Positions 1 to 8,850 of a stretch of DNA of 64,000 nucleotides are shown one piece after another. Made by a program: the position numbers and the translations under genes. Numbering within the stretch: the stretch's first letter is position 1; each line of letters begins with the position of its first letter. The stretch is from the IMG/VR virus record IMGVR_UViG_3300027770_000026, positions 1-64,000 of that record; one strand, written 5' to 3'. The notes under the pieces were generated by a model. That model ran no database searches and was not told the origin of the DNA. It saw only the letters and a list, made by a program, of their open reading frames with translations. The stretch comes from a virus.

Positions 1-137
1 GGACCCTGTGGGCCAATCTCACCCTGTGGACCCTGTGGGCCAATCTCACCCTGTGGACCCTGTGGGCCAATCTCACCCTGTGGACCCTGTGGGCCAATCT
101 CACCCTGTGGGCCCTGTGGGCCAATCTCACCCTGTGG
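1..137. repeat. 27-bp tandem repeats in collagen-like stalk
   Basis: About five near-identical copies of a 27-bp unit (ggaccctgtgggccaatctc plus accctgt) encode the nine-residue unit GPQGPQGEI on the minus strand. Copies differ only by single substitutions (gga/ggg), suggesting recent expansion or contraction. Confidence 0.9.
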
Positions 138-1274
138 GCCAACGCTACCTGTATAGCCAATTACATCGCTAGCTGAACCAGTGTAGCCATCTGTGCCAAC
201 GCTACCTGTATAGCCAATTACATCGCTAGCTGAACCAGTGTAGCCATCTGTGCCAATTGAACCAGTAAAACCAATACTACCTGTATAGCCCTGTGGGCCA
301 GTGTCGCCTGTGGGACCTGTTGGTCCTCTATTTCCCTGAAGACCCGGGTTACCTTGTGCGCCAAGTGAACCAGTATAACCCTGTGGACCTTGTGCGCCAT
401 TAGTACCTGCACTACCACTAAATCCTTGTTCGCCATTAGTACCTGCACTACCATTATAACCAGATTGTCCTCTTTGTCCTAGTGTTGCAGTGACTTGCCA
501 TCCGTTTACATTGTTATTATAAACAAAGTAAACATGTATACCTTGCAAGTTAATGAGAACATCCTGGGTGTCTCCTTCAATCAACGAGCCATTTCTTGTA
601 ACAGTGAGAGGATTAGTCGACCAATCATTTCCGTCTACAATGTAAATGTAATCTCCTATTGAAGGAGAAGCAGGCAATGTTATGGTAAAAGAACCGCCAG
701 TAGTATCGGCGATATAGTGTCCGGTTGAAACAGCAGTGGTATTAGAGGTGATACGTATCCAACTAGATATAGCATCGGTTCCTGCGCTACCAACATATCC
801 GCGTGATCCAACATATCCGCGTGATCCAGCAAATCCGCTAAATCCCCCTGATCCTGTATAACCCGGACTAATTAATGCAGGATCTAACCATGATCTTGTG
901 CCGGCAGTTAAACGTACAGTAGAAACAACGCCACTATTGTTTATGGTTAGAGACGGATCATAACTGCGGTCAATCTTAATTCGAATGTAGGTAAAATTGC
1001 CCACAAAGTTTTCTGTTTCGTCGCCATTTGTTGCATTGTCGTATTGCTTATACGACGCACCATTGGTCCATGTTAGTTCAAACCAGTCTTCGGTACCAGG
1101 CGCATTCGCTAGTGTTGCTTGTACAGTGACACGTCCTTTAAACTGATTTAGATTCCACTGTACAGTGTAGAACCCACTCCTGGCACTAAGGCTCCCGCCT
1201 ACTGCGTAAGCGTCACCAATTATGTCAAGACTACCTGATGAGGTAGTTAATAGTATCAGATTATTTGCGGGCAT
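1..1274 (-). CDS. Collagen-like tail fibre protein, 3' end outside window
   Basis: Reading the minus strand from an ATG at 1274 gives an open frame that runs off the window. The first ~125 residues look like a fibre head domain, then come short G-x-y stretches ([11 protein letters not shown]), a second globular block of the phage-fibre type ([20 protein letters not shown]), and then a long run of Gly-X-Y triplets such as GEIGPQGPQ. Gly-X-Y repeats are known in phage fibres, where they form trimeric collagen-like stalks. The encoding DNA is itself tandemly repeated. It follows the small gene at 1278-1442 after 3 bases. The receptor-binding tip is presumably beyond the window edge, so the target cannot be judged. 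Confidence 0.85.
   Translation of the reverse strand, partial: MPANNLILLTTSSGSLDIIGDAYAVGGSLSARSGFYTVQWNLNQFKGRVTVQATLANAPGTEDWFELTWTNGASYKQYDNATNGDETENFVGNFTYIRIKIDRSYDPSLTINNSGVVSTVRLTAGTRSWLDPALISPGYTGSGGFSGFAGSRGYVGSRGYVGSAGTDAISSWIRITSNTTAVSTGHYIADTTGGSFTITLPASPSIGDYIYIVDGNDWSTNPLTVTRNGSLIEGDTQDVLINLQGIHVYFVYNNNVNGWQVTATLGQRGQSGYNGSAGTNGEQGFSGSAGTNGAQGPQGYTGSLGAQGNPGLQGNRGPTGPTGDTGPQGYTGSIGFTGSIGTDGYTGSASDVIGYTGSVGTDGYTGSASDVIGYTGSVGPQGEIGPQGPQGEIGPQGPQGEIGPQGPQGEIGPQGPQGEIGPQG
141..254. repeat. 57-bp direct repeat, two perfect copies
   Basis: Bases 141-197 and 198-254 are the same 57-bp unit. It encodes 19 residues including [19 protein letters not shown], in frame in the fibre gene. 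Confidence 0.85.
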
Positions 1275-1277
1275 TTG

Positions 1278-1442
1278 TTACTCTTCGACAAGCTCAACTA
1301 CAATACCATCACCAACTAGTTCTTGTACAACTTGTTCTATACTATTTATAGCCTTGCTATCTAGCAGTTTTTCATCCGCATCTGAGTCTTTGACTAGCTT
1401 ACTAACCTTAATTATAACCAATTCTTCAACAATTTTAGCCAT
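1278..1442 (-). CDS. Small acidic protein, 54 aa, unknown
   Basis: An ATG at 1442 with AAAGGA about 9 bases upstream opens a 54-codon frame starting MAKIVEELVIIKVSKLV and ending in an acidic tail GIVVELVEE. It stops three bases before the fibre gene start, so the two are probably co-transcribed. An AATAAATA late-promoter-like box lies about 20 bases upstream. I do not recognise a family; the position suggests a fibre-associated or chaperone-like role, which is inference only. Confidence 0.6.
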   Translation of the reverse strand: MAKIVEELVIIKVSKLVKDSDADEKLLDSKAINSIEQVVQELVGDGIVVELVEE

Positions 1443-1506
1443 AGTAAGTATCCTTTGAGTTATTTATTAAAATATAAACTAAACGGTAAAAATTAAAATC
1501 AAAAAA

Positions 1507-1528
1507 AAGCACGGAGTTACCCGTGCTT
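1507..1528 (-). terminator. Rho-independent terminator after clpA-like gene
   Basis: AAGCACGG and CCGTGCTT form an 8-bp stem with a 6-base loop. On the minus strand the stem is followed by eight T residues and a further T-rich stretch. It lies just downstream of the clpA-like stop codon. Confidence 0.85.
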
Positions 1529-1549
1529 TGCTGCAATTTACTGCAACAT

Positions 1550-3769
1550 TTACCTAGATGTCGTTAATAACAACTTATCTGTATCTCTATCAAATTGGAA
1601 TGTTACACGCTTTTTAGCTGCACCAATTGCTAGTAATTTACGACTTAGCGGTACCTTAATTAGTTGATCAATCGCCCTACCCATCGGACGTGCGCCCATT
1701 TTCTCGTCGTATCCCTTTTCTAGCAGCAGATCATATGCAGCATCTGTGAGAGCAATCTCACAGTTCTTGTCTGCAATAAGTTCATTAATCTCACGTACAA
1801 ACTTACCTGCAATCGTGCGGATATTTGCACGATCCAGCTTGTTGAATTTGATTACTGCGTCCAGTCGATTGCGGAATTCTGGCGCAAAGAATTCCTTTGT
1901 GGCCTTTTCTTCGTCATCCCTACTTTGATGTATAAAGCCCAAACCAGGTCGTTCTGCTTGTGCAGCACCCAAGTTACTAGTTAATATCACAATACAGCTA
2001 CGGCAGTCTACCCGCTTACCATTGCTGCTGGTAATCCAACCACTGTCCATGATCTGTAGCAGTACATTGCTAACCTGTGGATCTGCTTTTTCAATTTCGT
2101 CTAGTAGCAGTACACAATGAGGATTCTTTTCCACTGCAGAGATTAGCAAGCCGCCGCCAAGATTAGCATCCTCATAGCCAACATATCCAGGAGGTGCGCC
2201 AATTAGCTTGGCAACGCTGTGCTTTTCCTGATATTCACTCATGTCAAACTTAGCAAAGTGAACGCCCATTGCATCGGCGAGCGTCTTAGCTAGTTCAGTC
2301 TTACCTACACCAGTTGGACCTAGGAACAAGAACTGCGCAACAGGACGATTTGGACTCTTAAGTCCTGACCTGCTGATCGTAATACGTTCAATTACCATGT
2401 CCACTGCATGTGTTTGTCCAAACACCCTGTCCTTAATAGTCTTTTCAATGAGGTCAATGCTGTCTGCAGTCTTGATCTTCTCGCTCTTGAACACTTCAAC
2501 AGGCAGCTTAGTAGTCTTGCTCAGTTCCTCATAGATGTCATCACTGTGCAACTTCTTGATCTTCTTAAGACGACTGCGTGTCATAGCAGCATCTAGTATG
2601 TCAATGCACTTGTCGGGCTGCTTACGATCTGAAATCCAACGGTCACTGAGGTCAACACACAGTTCTAACTGTGCAGGAGTCACGTTTACTGCATGGAAGT
2701 CCTGATACTTGCTACGCAGACCCTGCAGAATCTCCACACACAATGCGCGATTTGGCTCGTCAACAGTAATACGATTAAATCGACGCATCATCGCGCGATC
2801 CTTTTCAAAGCTCTTACGGTAATCTTCCCATGTAGTGGCGGCAATTACCTTAAACTCGCGTCGACTTAGCCCTGGCTTAAGCATGTTAGCTAGGTCCATA
2901 CTGCTGTTTTGTCCGGCACCTGCGCCATTTAGCATATGTGCTTCATCGATAAACAACACGCTGTTTGGCTTCTTAGCTAGTGCAGAGGTAACTTCCTTAA
3001 ACCGTTCTTCAAGATCGCCTCGATACTTGGTACCTGCCATCATTGCAGAAATATCTAGACTCCAAATTTCAATCTTGGCAAGTGATTCTGGAATATCCTT
3101 GCTAACGACTCGCTGTGCTAGTCCTTCTACAATAGCAGTCTTACCTACACCCGGATCGCCAATTAGCAACGCATTATGTTTAGTACGACGACTAAGAATG
3201 TGCACCAACTGGTCTAGTTCATTTTCTCGTCCTAACATGGGATCTAGCTTGTTAGTAGCAGCCATGTCGCTGATATTGATACAGTAGGTGCGTAGTACTT
3301 TGGTATCATCGTCGTCAGGCGAGATAGCAGGAACTAAACACTTTACTAGAACTTTCTTAGTAATGCCAAAATTCTTAGCTTGTGTAGCAGCCCAGGACTG
3401 TTGTTCGTCTAGCATGCTATCTAGAATGTCAATACAATCTACTTCGCGCTGCGAATAGAATACACCCTGTCCAAATGCACGATTCATTACTCGTTCAATG
3501 CTTTTAGTTTCTTTTGGCGTGCTGTCGTTTGATTTGGGAATTTCGTTTTCTACGAACGAAACTAATTCCTGCTTATAGTCGTTTACTTTAACATGTAGAG
3601 TTTTGAGTTTAGATACCAGTTCACGATCCTCTTCGAGGATAGCTAGTACTAGTACTTCAATGGTAATGTATTCGCATTCATTCTTACGGGCAATATCGTT
3701 TGCTCGAATAAGAGCTCGCTGCAACGTATGACTTGGTGCTGCGATTAGCATGGGTTTTTCTTTGGCCAT
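1550..3769 (-). CDS. clpA: ClpA-like AAA+ unfoldase
   Basis: The 739-residue protein has the full ClpA plan: Clp N-domain (about 1-140), first AAA+ module with Walker A GDPGVGKT (204-211) and Walker B VLFIDE (271-276), second module with GPTGVGKT (484-491) and VLLLDE (553-558). ClpA (about 758 residues in E. coli) unfolds proteins and feeds them to ClpP. The ClpP-docking tripeptide (IGL in E. coli ClpA) appears here as LGF at 610-612, a form used by ClpC-type partners, so ClpP docking looks possible. No ClpP gene is in the window; host ClpP is the likely partner. The upstream J-domain gene overlaps its start by 25 bases. The N-domain is where ClpS binds, and a ClpS-like gene lies at 53675-54061. 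Strong terminator downstream. Confidence 0.93.
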   Translation of the reverse strand: MAKEKPMLIAAPSHTLQRALIRANDIARKNECEYITIEVLVLAILEEDRELVSKLKTLHVKVNDYKQELVSFVENEIPKSNDSTPKETKSIERVMNRAFGQGVFYSQREVDCIDILDSMLDEQQSWAATQAKNFGITKKVLVKCLVPAISPDDDDTKVLRTYCINISDMAATNKLDPMLGRENELDQLVHILSRRTKHNALLIGDPGVGKTAIVEGLAQRVVSKDIPESLAKIEIWSLDISAMMAGTKYRGDLEERFKEVTSALAKKPNSVLFIDEAHMLNGAGAGQNSSMDLANMLKPGLSRREFKVIAATTWEDYRKSFEKDRAMMRRFNRITVDEPNRALCVEILQGLRSKYQDFHAVNVTPAQLELCVDLSDRWISDRKQPDKCIDILDAAMTRSRLKKIKKLHSDDIYEELSKTTKLPVEVFKSEKIKTADSIDLIEKTIKDRVFGQTHAVDMVIERITISRSGLKSPNRPVAQFLFLGPTGVGKTELAKTLADAMGVHFAKFDMSEYQEKHSVAKLIGAPPGYVGYEDANLGGGLLISAVEKNPHCVLLLDEIEKADPQVSNVLLQIMDSGWITSSNGKRVDCRSCIVILTSNLGAAQAERPGLGFIHQSRDDEEKATKEFFAPEFRNRLDAVIKFNKLDRANIRTIAGKFVREINELIADKNCEIALTDAAYDLLLEKGYDEKMGARPMGRAIDQLIKVPLSRKLLAIGAAKKRVTFQFDRDTDKLLLTTSR

Positions 3770-4380
3770 ATGTATTTGGGTTGGACTGAAATGTCTAACC
3801 TATCTCCCTCATTGATTTTGTAACCTTGTGATATTAACACAGCATGACCGTTATCGTCAACGCTTAGTTTGAGCAATTGCCGATCCCATGTAGCAGATAT
3901 AACTCTGGTTTCTAATACTGATACAAGATCTAGTTTTGGTTGCCAAATTAGTTGCTCTTCTTGCCAAACTAGTTCGTCGTTCTCTAGTGTAATGTTTACC
4001 ATGAGATTGAGCTGATTGGCACGTACCAGTATTGATTTATTACGACCCCATTCTGCTTCCCATTCGGGAATTAGTATAGAGCATTCTAATATTTCACTAA
4101 GATAATCAAATCTCACTGTGATGTATTGTGGGCGCAATACTTCGCTGCAGCCCAATGTTACTGCTACAGGAACAGTGCTTACTGTTTTTTTAATTTCAAC
4201 TATAGTACTACTTTTAACAAGTGCTTGTTCGTATGCTGCACGTAGCAGTTTAAACAATTCTGGGTCGCCGCCATGATCCGGATGATATTGACTGGCTAGT
4301 TTACGCCATGCGTGGCTAATTGCTTGTTTGTCTCTTGTGGGCTTTAACTTAAGTACTTTCCAAGGATCATCCGTGGACAT
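3745..4380 (-). CDS. J-domain (DnaJ-like) protein
   Basis: Residues about 5-55 form a J domain with the diagnostic HPD tripeptide (SQYHPDHGGDPELFKLLRAA). J domains stimulate the ATPase of Hsp70 (DnaK). The remaining ~150 residues lack the Gly/Phe, zinc-finger and C-terminal domains of true DnaJ and look like a beta-rich domain of unknown role. The gene overlaps the clpA-like start by 25 bases, so the two are translationally coupled, suggesting a shared proteostasis function, perhaps targeting host Hsp70 clients for unfolding (inference). Confidence 0.82.
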   Translation of the reverse strand: MSTDDPWKVLKLKPTRDKQAISHAWRKLASQYHPDHGGDPELFKLLRAAYEQALVKSSTIVEIKKTVSTVPVAVTLGCSEVLRPQYITVRFDYLSEILECSILIPEWEAEWGRNKSILVRANQLNLMVNITLENDELVWQEEQLIWQPKLDLVSVLETRVISATWDRQLLKLSVDDNGHAVLISQGYKINEGDRLDISVQPKYIWPKKNPC

Positions 4381-4388
4381 TGCGATTA

Positions 4389-4598
4389 TCAGCTAGGAGA
4401 GACCGAAGAGATTATGCTTCTGGTAATTCGCTCTTCTAGTATGGATTTTTGCATATCAACTTGTTCTAAAAATTCTAGGGAATCTGCACCACCTTCGGGC
4501 AAGTACATGGTGCGAGTGTAACTTTCGCCTCGTTCATTTTCAAAACGAACTTGTACTCTGTTGCCCTTTATAGGTATTACTGTATGTGTGAATGCCAT
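4389..4598 (-). CDS. Hypothetical protein, 69 aa
   Basis: Short protein beginning MAFTHTVIPIKGNRVQVRFENER with an N-terminal beta-like half and a helical C-terminal half. It sits 2 bases after infA and 8 bases before the J-domain gene, in the same operon. Family not recognised. Confidence 0.6.
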   Translation of the reverse strand: MAFTHTVIPIKGNRVQVRFENERGESYTRTMYLPEGGADSLEFLEQVDMQKSILEERITRSIISSVSPS

Positions 4599-4600
4599 AT

Positions 4601-4828
4601 TTAATCCTTGTATCGGTAAACGATCCTTCCCTTGGTTAGATCATAGGGACTCATTTCAAGTTTTACTCTATCCCCACATAAAATATTTATGTTATTAATA
4701 CGAATCTTACCGCTTAAATGTGCAAGTATCGAATGGTTGCTTTCGCCTAATACAACCGCAACTCTAAAGGTTGCATTGGGCAAGCATTCGGTTACTGCAC
4801 CGTCTATGGACACTACTTCTTTAGACAT
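4601..4828 (-). CDS. infA: Translation initiation factor IF-1
   Basis: The 75-residue product has the S1/OB-fold pattern of bacterial IF-1 over its whole length: [38 protein letters not shown] and IVYRYK all line up with E. coli IF-1 (72 residues). IF-1 binds the A site of the 30S subunit and helps IF-2 and IF-3 select initiator tRNA. The insertion [10 protein letters not shown] is slightly longer than the host loop. The start overlaps the upstream stop by 8 bases. IF-1 is seldom seen in phages; an initiator-type tRNA is encoded at 52757-52830. Confidence 0.92.
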   Translation of the reverse strand: MSKEVVSIDGAVTECLPNATFRVAVVLGESNHSILAHLSGKIRINNINILCGDRVKLEMSPYDLTKGRIVYRYKD

Positions 4829-5537
4829 TCAATGAGACTAATATTTTTTGATTTGATTTGGAATTGGTTAACAGGAAATTTGATCCTGATTCTTGTATGT
4901 TAATATTTGGACCTAGCATTTTACCTAGCCATGTTGCTGCTGTGTTACTTATAGCTGGTTCGTTGCCTTCCTCCAAATCTTCTGATGGAGCTTCATTTAC
5001 TAGTGTAAAATTGATTGCGGAATGCATCTTGTGAGGTTGGAAAAACTGTTGTAGGCTTAATTGATCACCTTCTACTACAACGGTGTTGAAAGGAGCATCA
5101 CTGAAAAACTCCATCATGCTTTCTTTCTTGTGTTGATTTTGTTGTTCGTAATATTCTTCTGGCGATGCAGCAACCTTTTGCTCTAGATTGGATAGCTTAA
5201 CATGGTGTACTGTGAGCTTCTTGCCCACATTGAACTGCCAACGTAGTGTACCAGTTAAGCGTTCAGTGATATCCAACACTTCCATAATGCGTTCATGTAG
5301 GCGACGGTTGCGACGAATTTCAGCAAATACTAGGAACTTGCCTGCATTATCTTCGCCAGTACTAACGTCGCAATCTAATATCCATGAACCTTCTTTTTCT
5401 AAAAACTTGGATAAGTCTCTTGCAGCATATTCTCCCCGTACACGAAAGGAAATCACACAAACGTCGTCGTCGCTGCCCGACTTAGCAGAGTACACATCAA
5501 TTCCGATGTGTGCAGAAACCATTTTTTCAAGATCCAT
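4821..5537 (-). CDS. Conserved-looking hypothetical protein, 238 aa
   Basis: I chose the ATG at 5537 ([13 protein letters not shown]) because it lies 10 bases after the upstream stop; a longer frame opens at 5588 but overlaps the neighbour by 41 bases. The first ~130 residues alternate beta and helix; the middle (about 150-165) is a charged helical stretch; the C-terminus ends in a beta-like [10 protein letters not shown] segment. No motif recognised. It is coupled to infA by an 8-base overlap. Confidence 0.6.
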   Translation of the reverse strand: MDLEKMVSAHIGIDVYSAKSGSDDDVCVISFRVRGEYAARDLSKFLEKEGSWILDCDVSTGEDNAGKFLVFAEIRRNRRLHERIMEVLDITERLTGTLRWQFNVGKKLTVHHVKLSNLEQKVAASPEEYYEQQNQHKKESMMEFFSDAPFNTVVVEGDQLSLQQFFQPHKMHSAINFTLVNEAPSEDLEEGNEPAISNTAATWLGKMLGPNINIQESGSNFLLTNSKSNQKILVSLNV

Positions 5538-5547
5538 TGTTGATAAA

Positions 5548-6090
5548 CTACCCACTAAAGTTTTCTTCCGTTCCCTGATTAACCGCACCCTGCTTGTCTA
5601 GATCTTCGTCATATGCTTGATCTAATTCGGACAAGTCCATCTTCTCACCGCCTAAGTCCATATAACCCTTTTCAACTTCCTGGGTTAGGTGCTTGGGTAT
5701 GCTGATCTCAACAACCCAAACTGGATGTTTAACCAACTTGGGATAGAATGTACCTGGTTTAAAATCTTCTCTGCTTTCTACATGCTTTGGACGATTGAGG
5801 TCACCTGTATGTACAGACACGTCAATCCCGTTATTCTGCATGCGCTTGATAAACAGTGGATCCGGCGGCATTTTCTTAGGCCATATGAACTTGCAGGTTA
5901 CCCAATAGCGTGTGCTAATTGGCCCCTCTGCTAGCTCCCCCCTGCCCCAGTTCTTGTATGCATATACGTCTAGGTTATCTAGCACCCGCTCGTAGTCTGT
6001 TAGGATCTCCAACAGATTAGTGCTTTCGTAGATTCCCTTGATATTCTCAATGAGTTCTTTCAGTTCTACAGTCTTAGACAGGTTGCTCAT
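5548..6090 (-). CDS. Hypothetical protein, 180 aa
   Basis: First gene of the infA/clpA-like operon. A TATAAATA box ends 7 bases before its ATG, so its late transcript would have almost no leader. The protein has a conserved-looking core (RYWVTCKFIWPKKMPPDPLF, HPVWVVEISIPKHL) and an acidic tail. Family not recognised. Confidence 0.65.
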   Translation of the reverse strand: MSNLSKTVELKELIENIKGIYESTNLLEILTDYERVLDNLDVYAYKNWGRGELAEGPISTRYWVTCKFIWPKKMPPDPLFIKRMQNNGIDVSVHTGDLNRPKHVESREDFKPGTFYPKLVKHPVWVVEISIPKHLTQEVEKGYMDLGGEKMDLSELDQAYDEDLDKQGAVNQGTEENFSG

Positions 6091-6097
6091 AGTGTTT

Positions 6098-6105
6098 TAT
6101 TTATA
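6098..6105 (-). promoter_or_regulatory. T4-type late promoter TATAAATA
   Basis: Exact match to the T4 late consensus, 7 bases upstream of the ATG at 6090. Probably drives the 5548-to-1550 operon. Confidence 0.7.
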
Positions 6106-6187
6106 CCAAATCTATCACTAAACTTGTTTTTGACTGCCATGAGTAAATACTTTGAGGGCGAACTGCCCCTACTAGAGGAGATAAACC

Positions 6188-6913
6188 TTGAGAAAAAGAC
6201 TAAAGGCTGTTGGAAAACAGCAAACAGTAGCATACGAAGATAACTTATTACACTTAGTTCCCGAACTAAAGAAAAAGAAGGTTGAACTTAAAGCAAGGAA
6301 CCCCAACCAACAATATTACATACAATTACTTGAAGATTGGAATAAAACCATAGTATTTGCCTCGGGGCCAGCAGGCACAGGCAAAACACTGTTAGCTGTT
6401 CAAGCAGCAGTGAAAGCGTTCATGAACCGCGATGTAGACAAAATAGTTCTCACCCGCCCCGCAGTAACAGTAGAAGAAGATCACGGCTTTTTGCCTGGCA
6501 CCCTAAATGAAAAAATGGAGCCATGGACTAAGCCTATCTTTGACGTACTGCAAGACTATTGGAGCACCAAACAGATTGAGTACTATTTGGAACACGGTAA
6601 AATTGAAATCAGTCCTCTAGCTTTTATGCGTGGACGCACTATGAAACGAGCTTGGATTATTGCAGACGAAATGCAAAATGCCACAGTGAATCAGATGAAG
6701 ATGCTGCTCACACGCATCGGCGATGACAGTAGAATGGTCATAACCGGCGACCTCAATCAAGGAGACCGTATCCGCGATAACGGACTACGTGACTTCATTG
6801 AAAGAAGCCGCATGTATGTTTCGCCCTACTTGTCATTTGTAAGTTTTGATCACGCAGATATTGAACGTCACCCTGCGGTACGTGCAATCCTGCAGATATA
6901 CGGAGACGAGTAA
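6188..6913 (+). CDS. phoH: PhoH-like ATPase
   Basis: The 241-residue protein has Walker A GPAGTGKT at 60-67, the PhoH-typical LTRPAVTVEEDHGFLPG, the ADEMQNAT Walker-B region and ITGDLNQGD. PhoH proteins are RNA/DNA-dependent ATPases common in marine and freshwater phages. The only supportable start is a TTG at 6188 with AGAGGAG 7 bases upstream; an in-frame stop lies just before it. The gene ends exactly where the convergent gene 6914-7765 ends. An AGTAAATAC late-like box lies near 6142. A 34-codon frame from an ATG at 6139 overlaps the start in another frame. Confidence 0.9.
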   Translation: MRKRLKAVGKQQTVAYEDNLLHLVPELKKKKVELKARNPNQQYYIQLLEDWNKTIVFASGPAGTGKTLLAVQAAVKAFMNRDVDKIVLTRPAVTVEEDHGFLPGTLNEKMEPWTKPIFDVLQDYWSTKQIEYYLEHGKIEISPLAFMRGRTMKRAWIIADEMQNATVNQMKMLLTRIGDDSRMVITGDLNQGDRIRDNGLRDFIERSRMYVSPYLSFVSFDHADIERHPAVRAILQIYGDE

Positions 6914-7765
6914 CTAAGCAACCACGCGATATTCTTCGATACAACGAATATACGTGTTGCCTAGACCCAGTATTAGCAGGCCAAGGTTAGAATCATCTTC
7001 GAACCAAAGCCTGCTAGTACCACGCCACATATGATCCCACAGGTTAGTGGAAGCAATCCTTTCGTGTTCAAATTGAATAATGCTTTCGAGATTTGCGTTA
7101 GGCAAGCAGGCATTTTGCTCCACTAGATCCTTGATCATGCTCAACAGTCCAGTATTGTTAACTGCTAGGTCTCGCATACGCTTGAGTTCTATACTAAAAC
7201 GATAGCGATCATTCTTTAGCCGTTTCTTGCACACAATCTTGCGCATGACTGAATCTTCTGCAGCATGTTCGATCAGTGCTTGCTTGTGTGTATCGCTAAC
7301 AGGCTTGCCAACACAAACAACAAGTTCAGGAAAGTTCTTTAGCATTTCATCTTGCAAGGCACTAGTATTGCTAAAGAAACTCACACGCCGATGCTCTATA
7401 CGTGCAGTACCTAGGTCAAACGTGTCACGATGCTGTAGAAGAAAATCAACAAGCCGCTCGGCAGATTCAATATCTGCAACACTAACTAAAGGCTTTAGGG
7501 TATGCCACGAGCTGTTGATAGAGGTTTCCATTCGTTCAAACTCGCCACGATAGCTAATTACCATGTCGCCACGTTTAACTTTATCCTTCATCTCTGCAAA
7601 CCGTGTTTGCATGTAAGCAGACCAAGTTAGAGTGCCCTTGCGACCATACGCTCGCATGAAGCTCCTAATCTCGTATTTTGGAAACAGCACATGCTCCATC
7701 TGAATCATGTGCGTGTACTTTTTGTAGTACAGTCGACCAACGTGCTTTTCTAGAATCTTTTTCAT
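6914..7765 (-). CDS. Hypothetical protein next to clamp loader, 283 aa
   Basis: Begins with an ATGA overlap at the end of the clamp-loader gene, so it is co-translated with it. The sequence is rich in basic and aromatic residues (YYKKYTHMIQMEHVLFPKYE, WDHMWRGTSRLWFEDD) and lacks a recognisable motif. In T4 the small clamp-loader partner gp62 follows gp44, but this protein is much longer than gp62 and shows no clear likeness, so that role is only a positional guess. Confidence 0.6.
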   Translation of the reverse strand: MKKILEKHVGRLYYKKYTHMIQMEHVLFPKYEIRSFMRAYGRKGTLTWSAYMQTRFAEMKDKVKRGDMVISYRGEFERMETSINSSWHTLKPLVSVADIESAERLVDFLLQHRDTFDLGTARIEHRRVSFFSNTSALQDEMLKNFPELVVCVGKPVSDTHKQALIEHAAEDSVMRKIVCKKRLKNDRYRFSIELKRMRDLAVNNTGLLSMIKDLVEQNACLPNANLESIIQFEHERIASTNLWDHMWRGTSRLWFEDDSNLGLLILGLGNTYIRCIEEYRVVA

Positions 7766-8685
7766 AGGCGACTCAACTCAATTAGGCATGCACTGAGATT
7801 GATTTCAGGATCAGCAACCAGTGCATGATTTACCAGTGCATTGCGGATCACCAGCAATGCGCCATCCTGACGTTCTTCATCTCCCCATAGATCCAAGTTG
7901 TCATACAGCCAACGATATACTTCGTTGTATTCTTCCGTAGCAACCTGTCCGCAAATTAGCTTGCGAGCTTCACGGATCTTGCCTGTGCGGAACAACTGTA
8001 CCATGTTCAACTTGTAGTCATCTGTGCGGTCATTGTCCGTAACTAACGACGCAAGTTTGCCACCACCGCTGTTCTGCTGCAGCTTGTTCAGTGCCTTGCG
8101 TAAGTCTGGATAGGTAACACGAACATAACTGTCCAGTTCATCTAAATCAAACTCCACACCTTCTTCTAACAACACAGTGGCACAACGAGCTGTGAACTCC
8201 ATCATGTCTGTCTTGTCGATATGAAAGCCCTGACACCTACTATGGATTGCGGGAATAATCTTGTTAGGATAGTTGCAAGTAAGAATAAACCTCACGTGGT
8301 CCGCAAAGGTTTCCATTAGGTTACGTAAGATAGCTTGTGCTGCCGGCGTGATGTAATCTGCCTCGTCCAGCAGCACCACCTTAAGGTCACCTAAGGCCAT
8401 GGTCTGACAAAAGCCGTAAATGGTATCACGGAAGTTATCAATCTTGTTCTCGCGACTGGCATTGATTTCCTTGATGTCATAGGGATTAACACCAATGGCT
8501 TCAATTAGAATCTTAGCCAGTGTGGTCTTGCCAGTTCCCGCAGCACCACTTAGTAGTAGATGAGGGATGTTCTTAGTGGCAATCCAGCCTTCGATTTGCT
8601 CGCGCTGACGCTGGTCCCTGAACACATACCCATCTACTGTCTTGGGTCGATACTTTTCAGTCCATAGGTTGTTGAGTACACTCAT
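7762..8685 (-). CDS. Sliding-clamp loader ATPase subunit (T4 gp44-like)
   Basis: 307 residues with the RFC/gp44 pattern: EKYRPKTVDGYVF, Walker A GAAGTGKT (47-54), Walker B VVLLDEADY, sensor-1 ILTCNYPNKI and the arginine-finger motif SRCQ. This family uses ATP to open and load the processivity clamp at primer ends. It is preceded by a small AbrB-like gene (stop abuts the ATG) and followed by an ATGA-overlapping gene. Confidence 0.93.
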   Translation of the reverse strand: MSVLNNLWTEKYRPKTVDGYVFRDQRQREQIEGWIATKNIPHLLLSGAAGTGKTTLAKILIEAIGVNPYDIKEINASRENKIDNFRDTIYGFCQTMALGDLKVVLLDEADYITPAAQAILRNLMETFADHVRFILTCNYPNKIIPAIHSRCQGFHIDKTDMMEFTARCATVLLEEGVEFDLDELDSYVRVTYPDLRKALNKLQQNSGGGKLASLVTDNDRTDDYKLNMVQLFRTGKIREARKLICGQVATEEYNEVYRWLYDNLDLWGDEERQDGALLVIRNALVNHALVADPEINLSACLIELSRL

Positions 8686-8850
8686 TCACACTACTCGCTT
8701 GATTACAATACGTCCAGTTTCATCAACTTGAATTTCAACTTCCGTGCCTTCATCCCAACCTAGATCATTGACCAACTCGGGTGGGAATTGCAGCACAGCA
8801 TCTCCGTTGTCAAGTATTTCTACAATGGTCGCAATGTACTGCTTACTCAC
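8686..8850 (-). CDS. AbrB/SpoVT-like small protein, 54 aa
   Basis: A GTG at 8850 opens a 54-codon frame whose core FPPELVNDLGWDEGTEVEIQV matches the swapped-hairpin AbrB/MazE pattern (hydrophobic-P-x-E-[LV]-x-x-x-L-G-W-x-x-G-x). Such proteins bind DNA as dimers and are common small phage genes. The start overlaps the mazG-like stop as GTGA and the stop abuts the clamp-loader ATG. Possible transcription regulator; target unknown. Confidence 0.75.
   Translation of the reverse strand: MSKQYIATIVEILDNGDAVLQFPPELVNDLGWDEGTEVEIQVDETGRIVIKRVV

Noticed and set aside
1-140. CRISPR-like regular repeats
   Set aside because: Repeats are contiguous, 27 bp and keep a Gly-X-Y reading frame with no spacers; they encode a collagen-like stalk.
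218-454. Open frame rich in Val/Gln in the fibre region
   Set aside because: It is an off-frame shadow of the collagen-like fibre gene.
1222-1458. Plus-strand Ser/Thr-rich frame
   Set aside because: It is the reverse complement of the fibre start and the 54-aa gene at 1278-1442, which has a proper ribosome site.
6914-7765. T4 gp62-type clamp-loader partner
   Set aside because: Position fits, but the protein is far longer and no sequence likeness was seen, so only a hypothetical label was kept.
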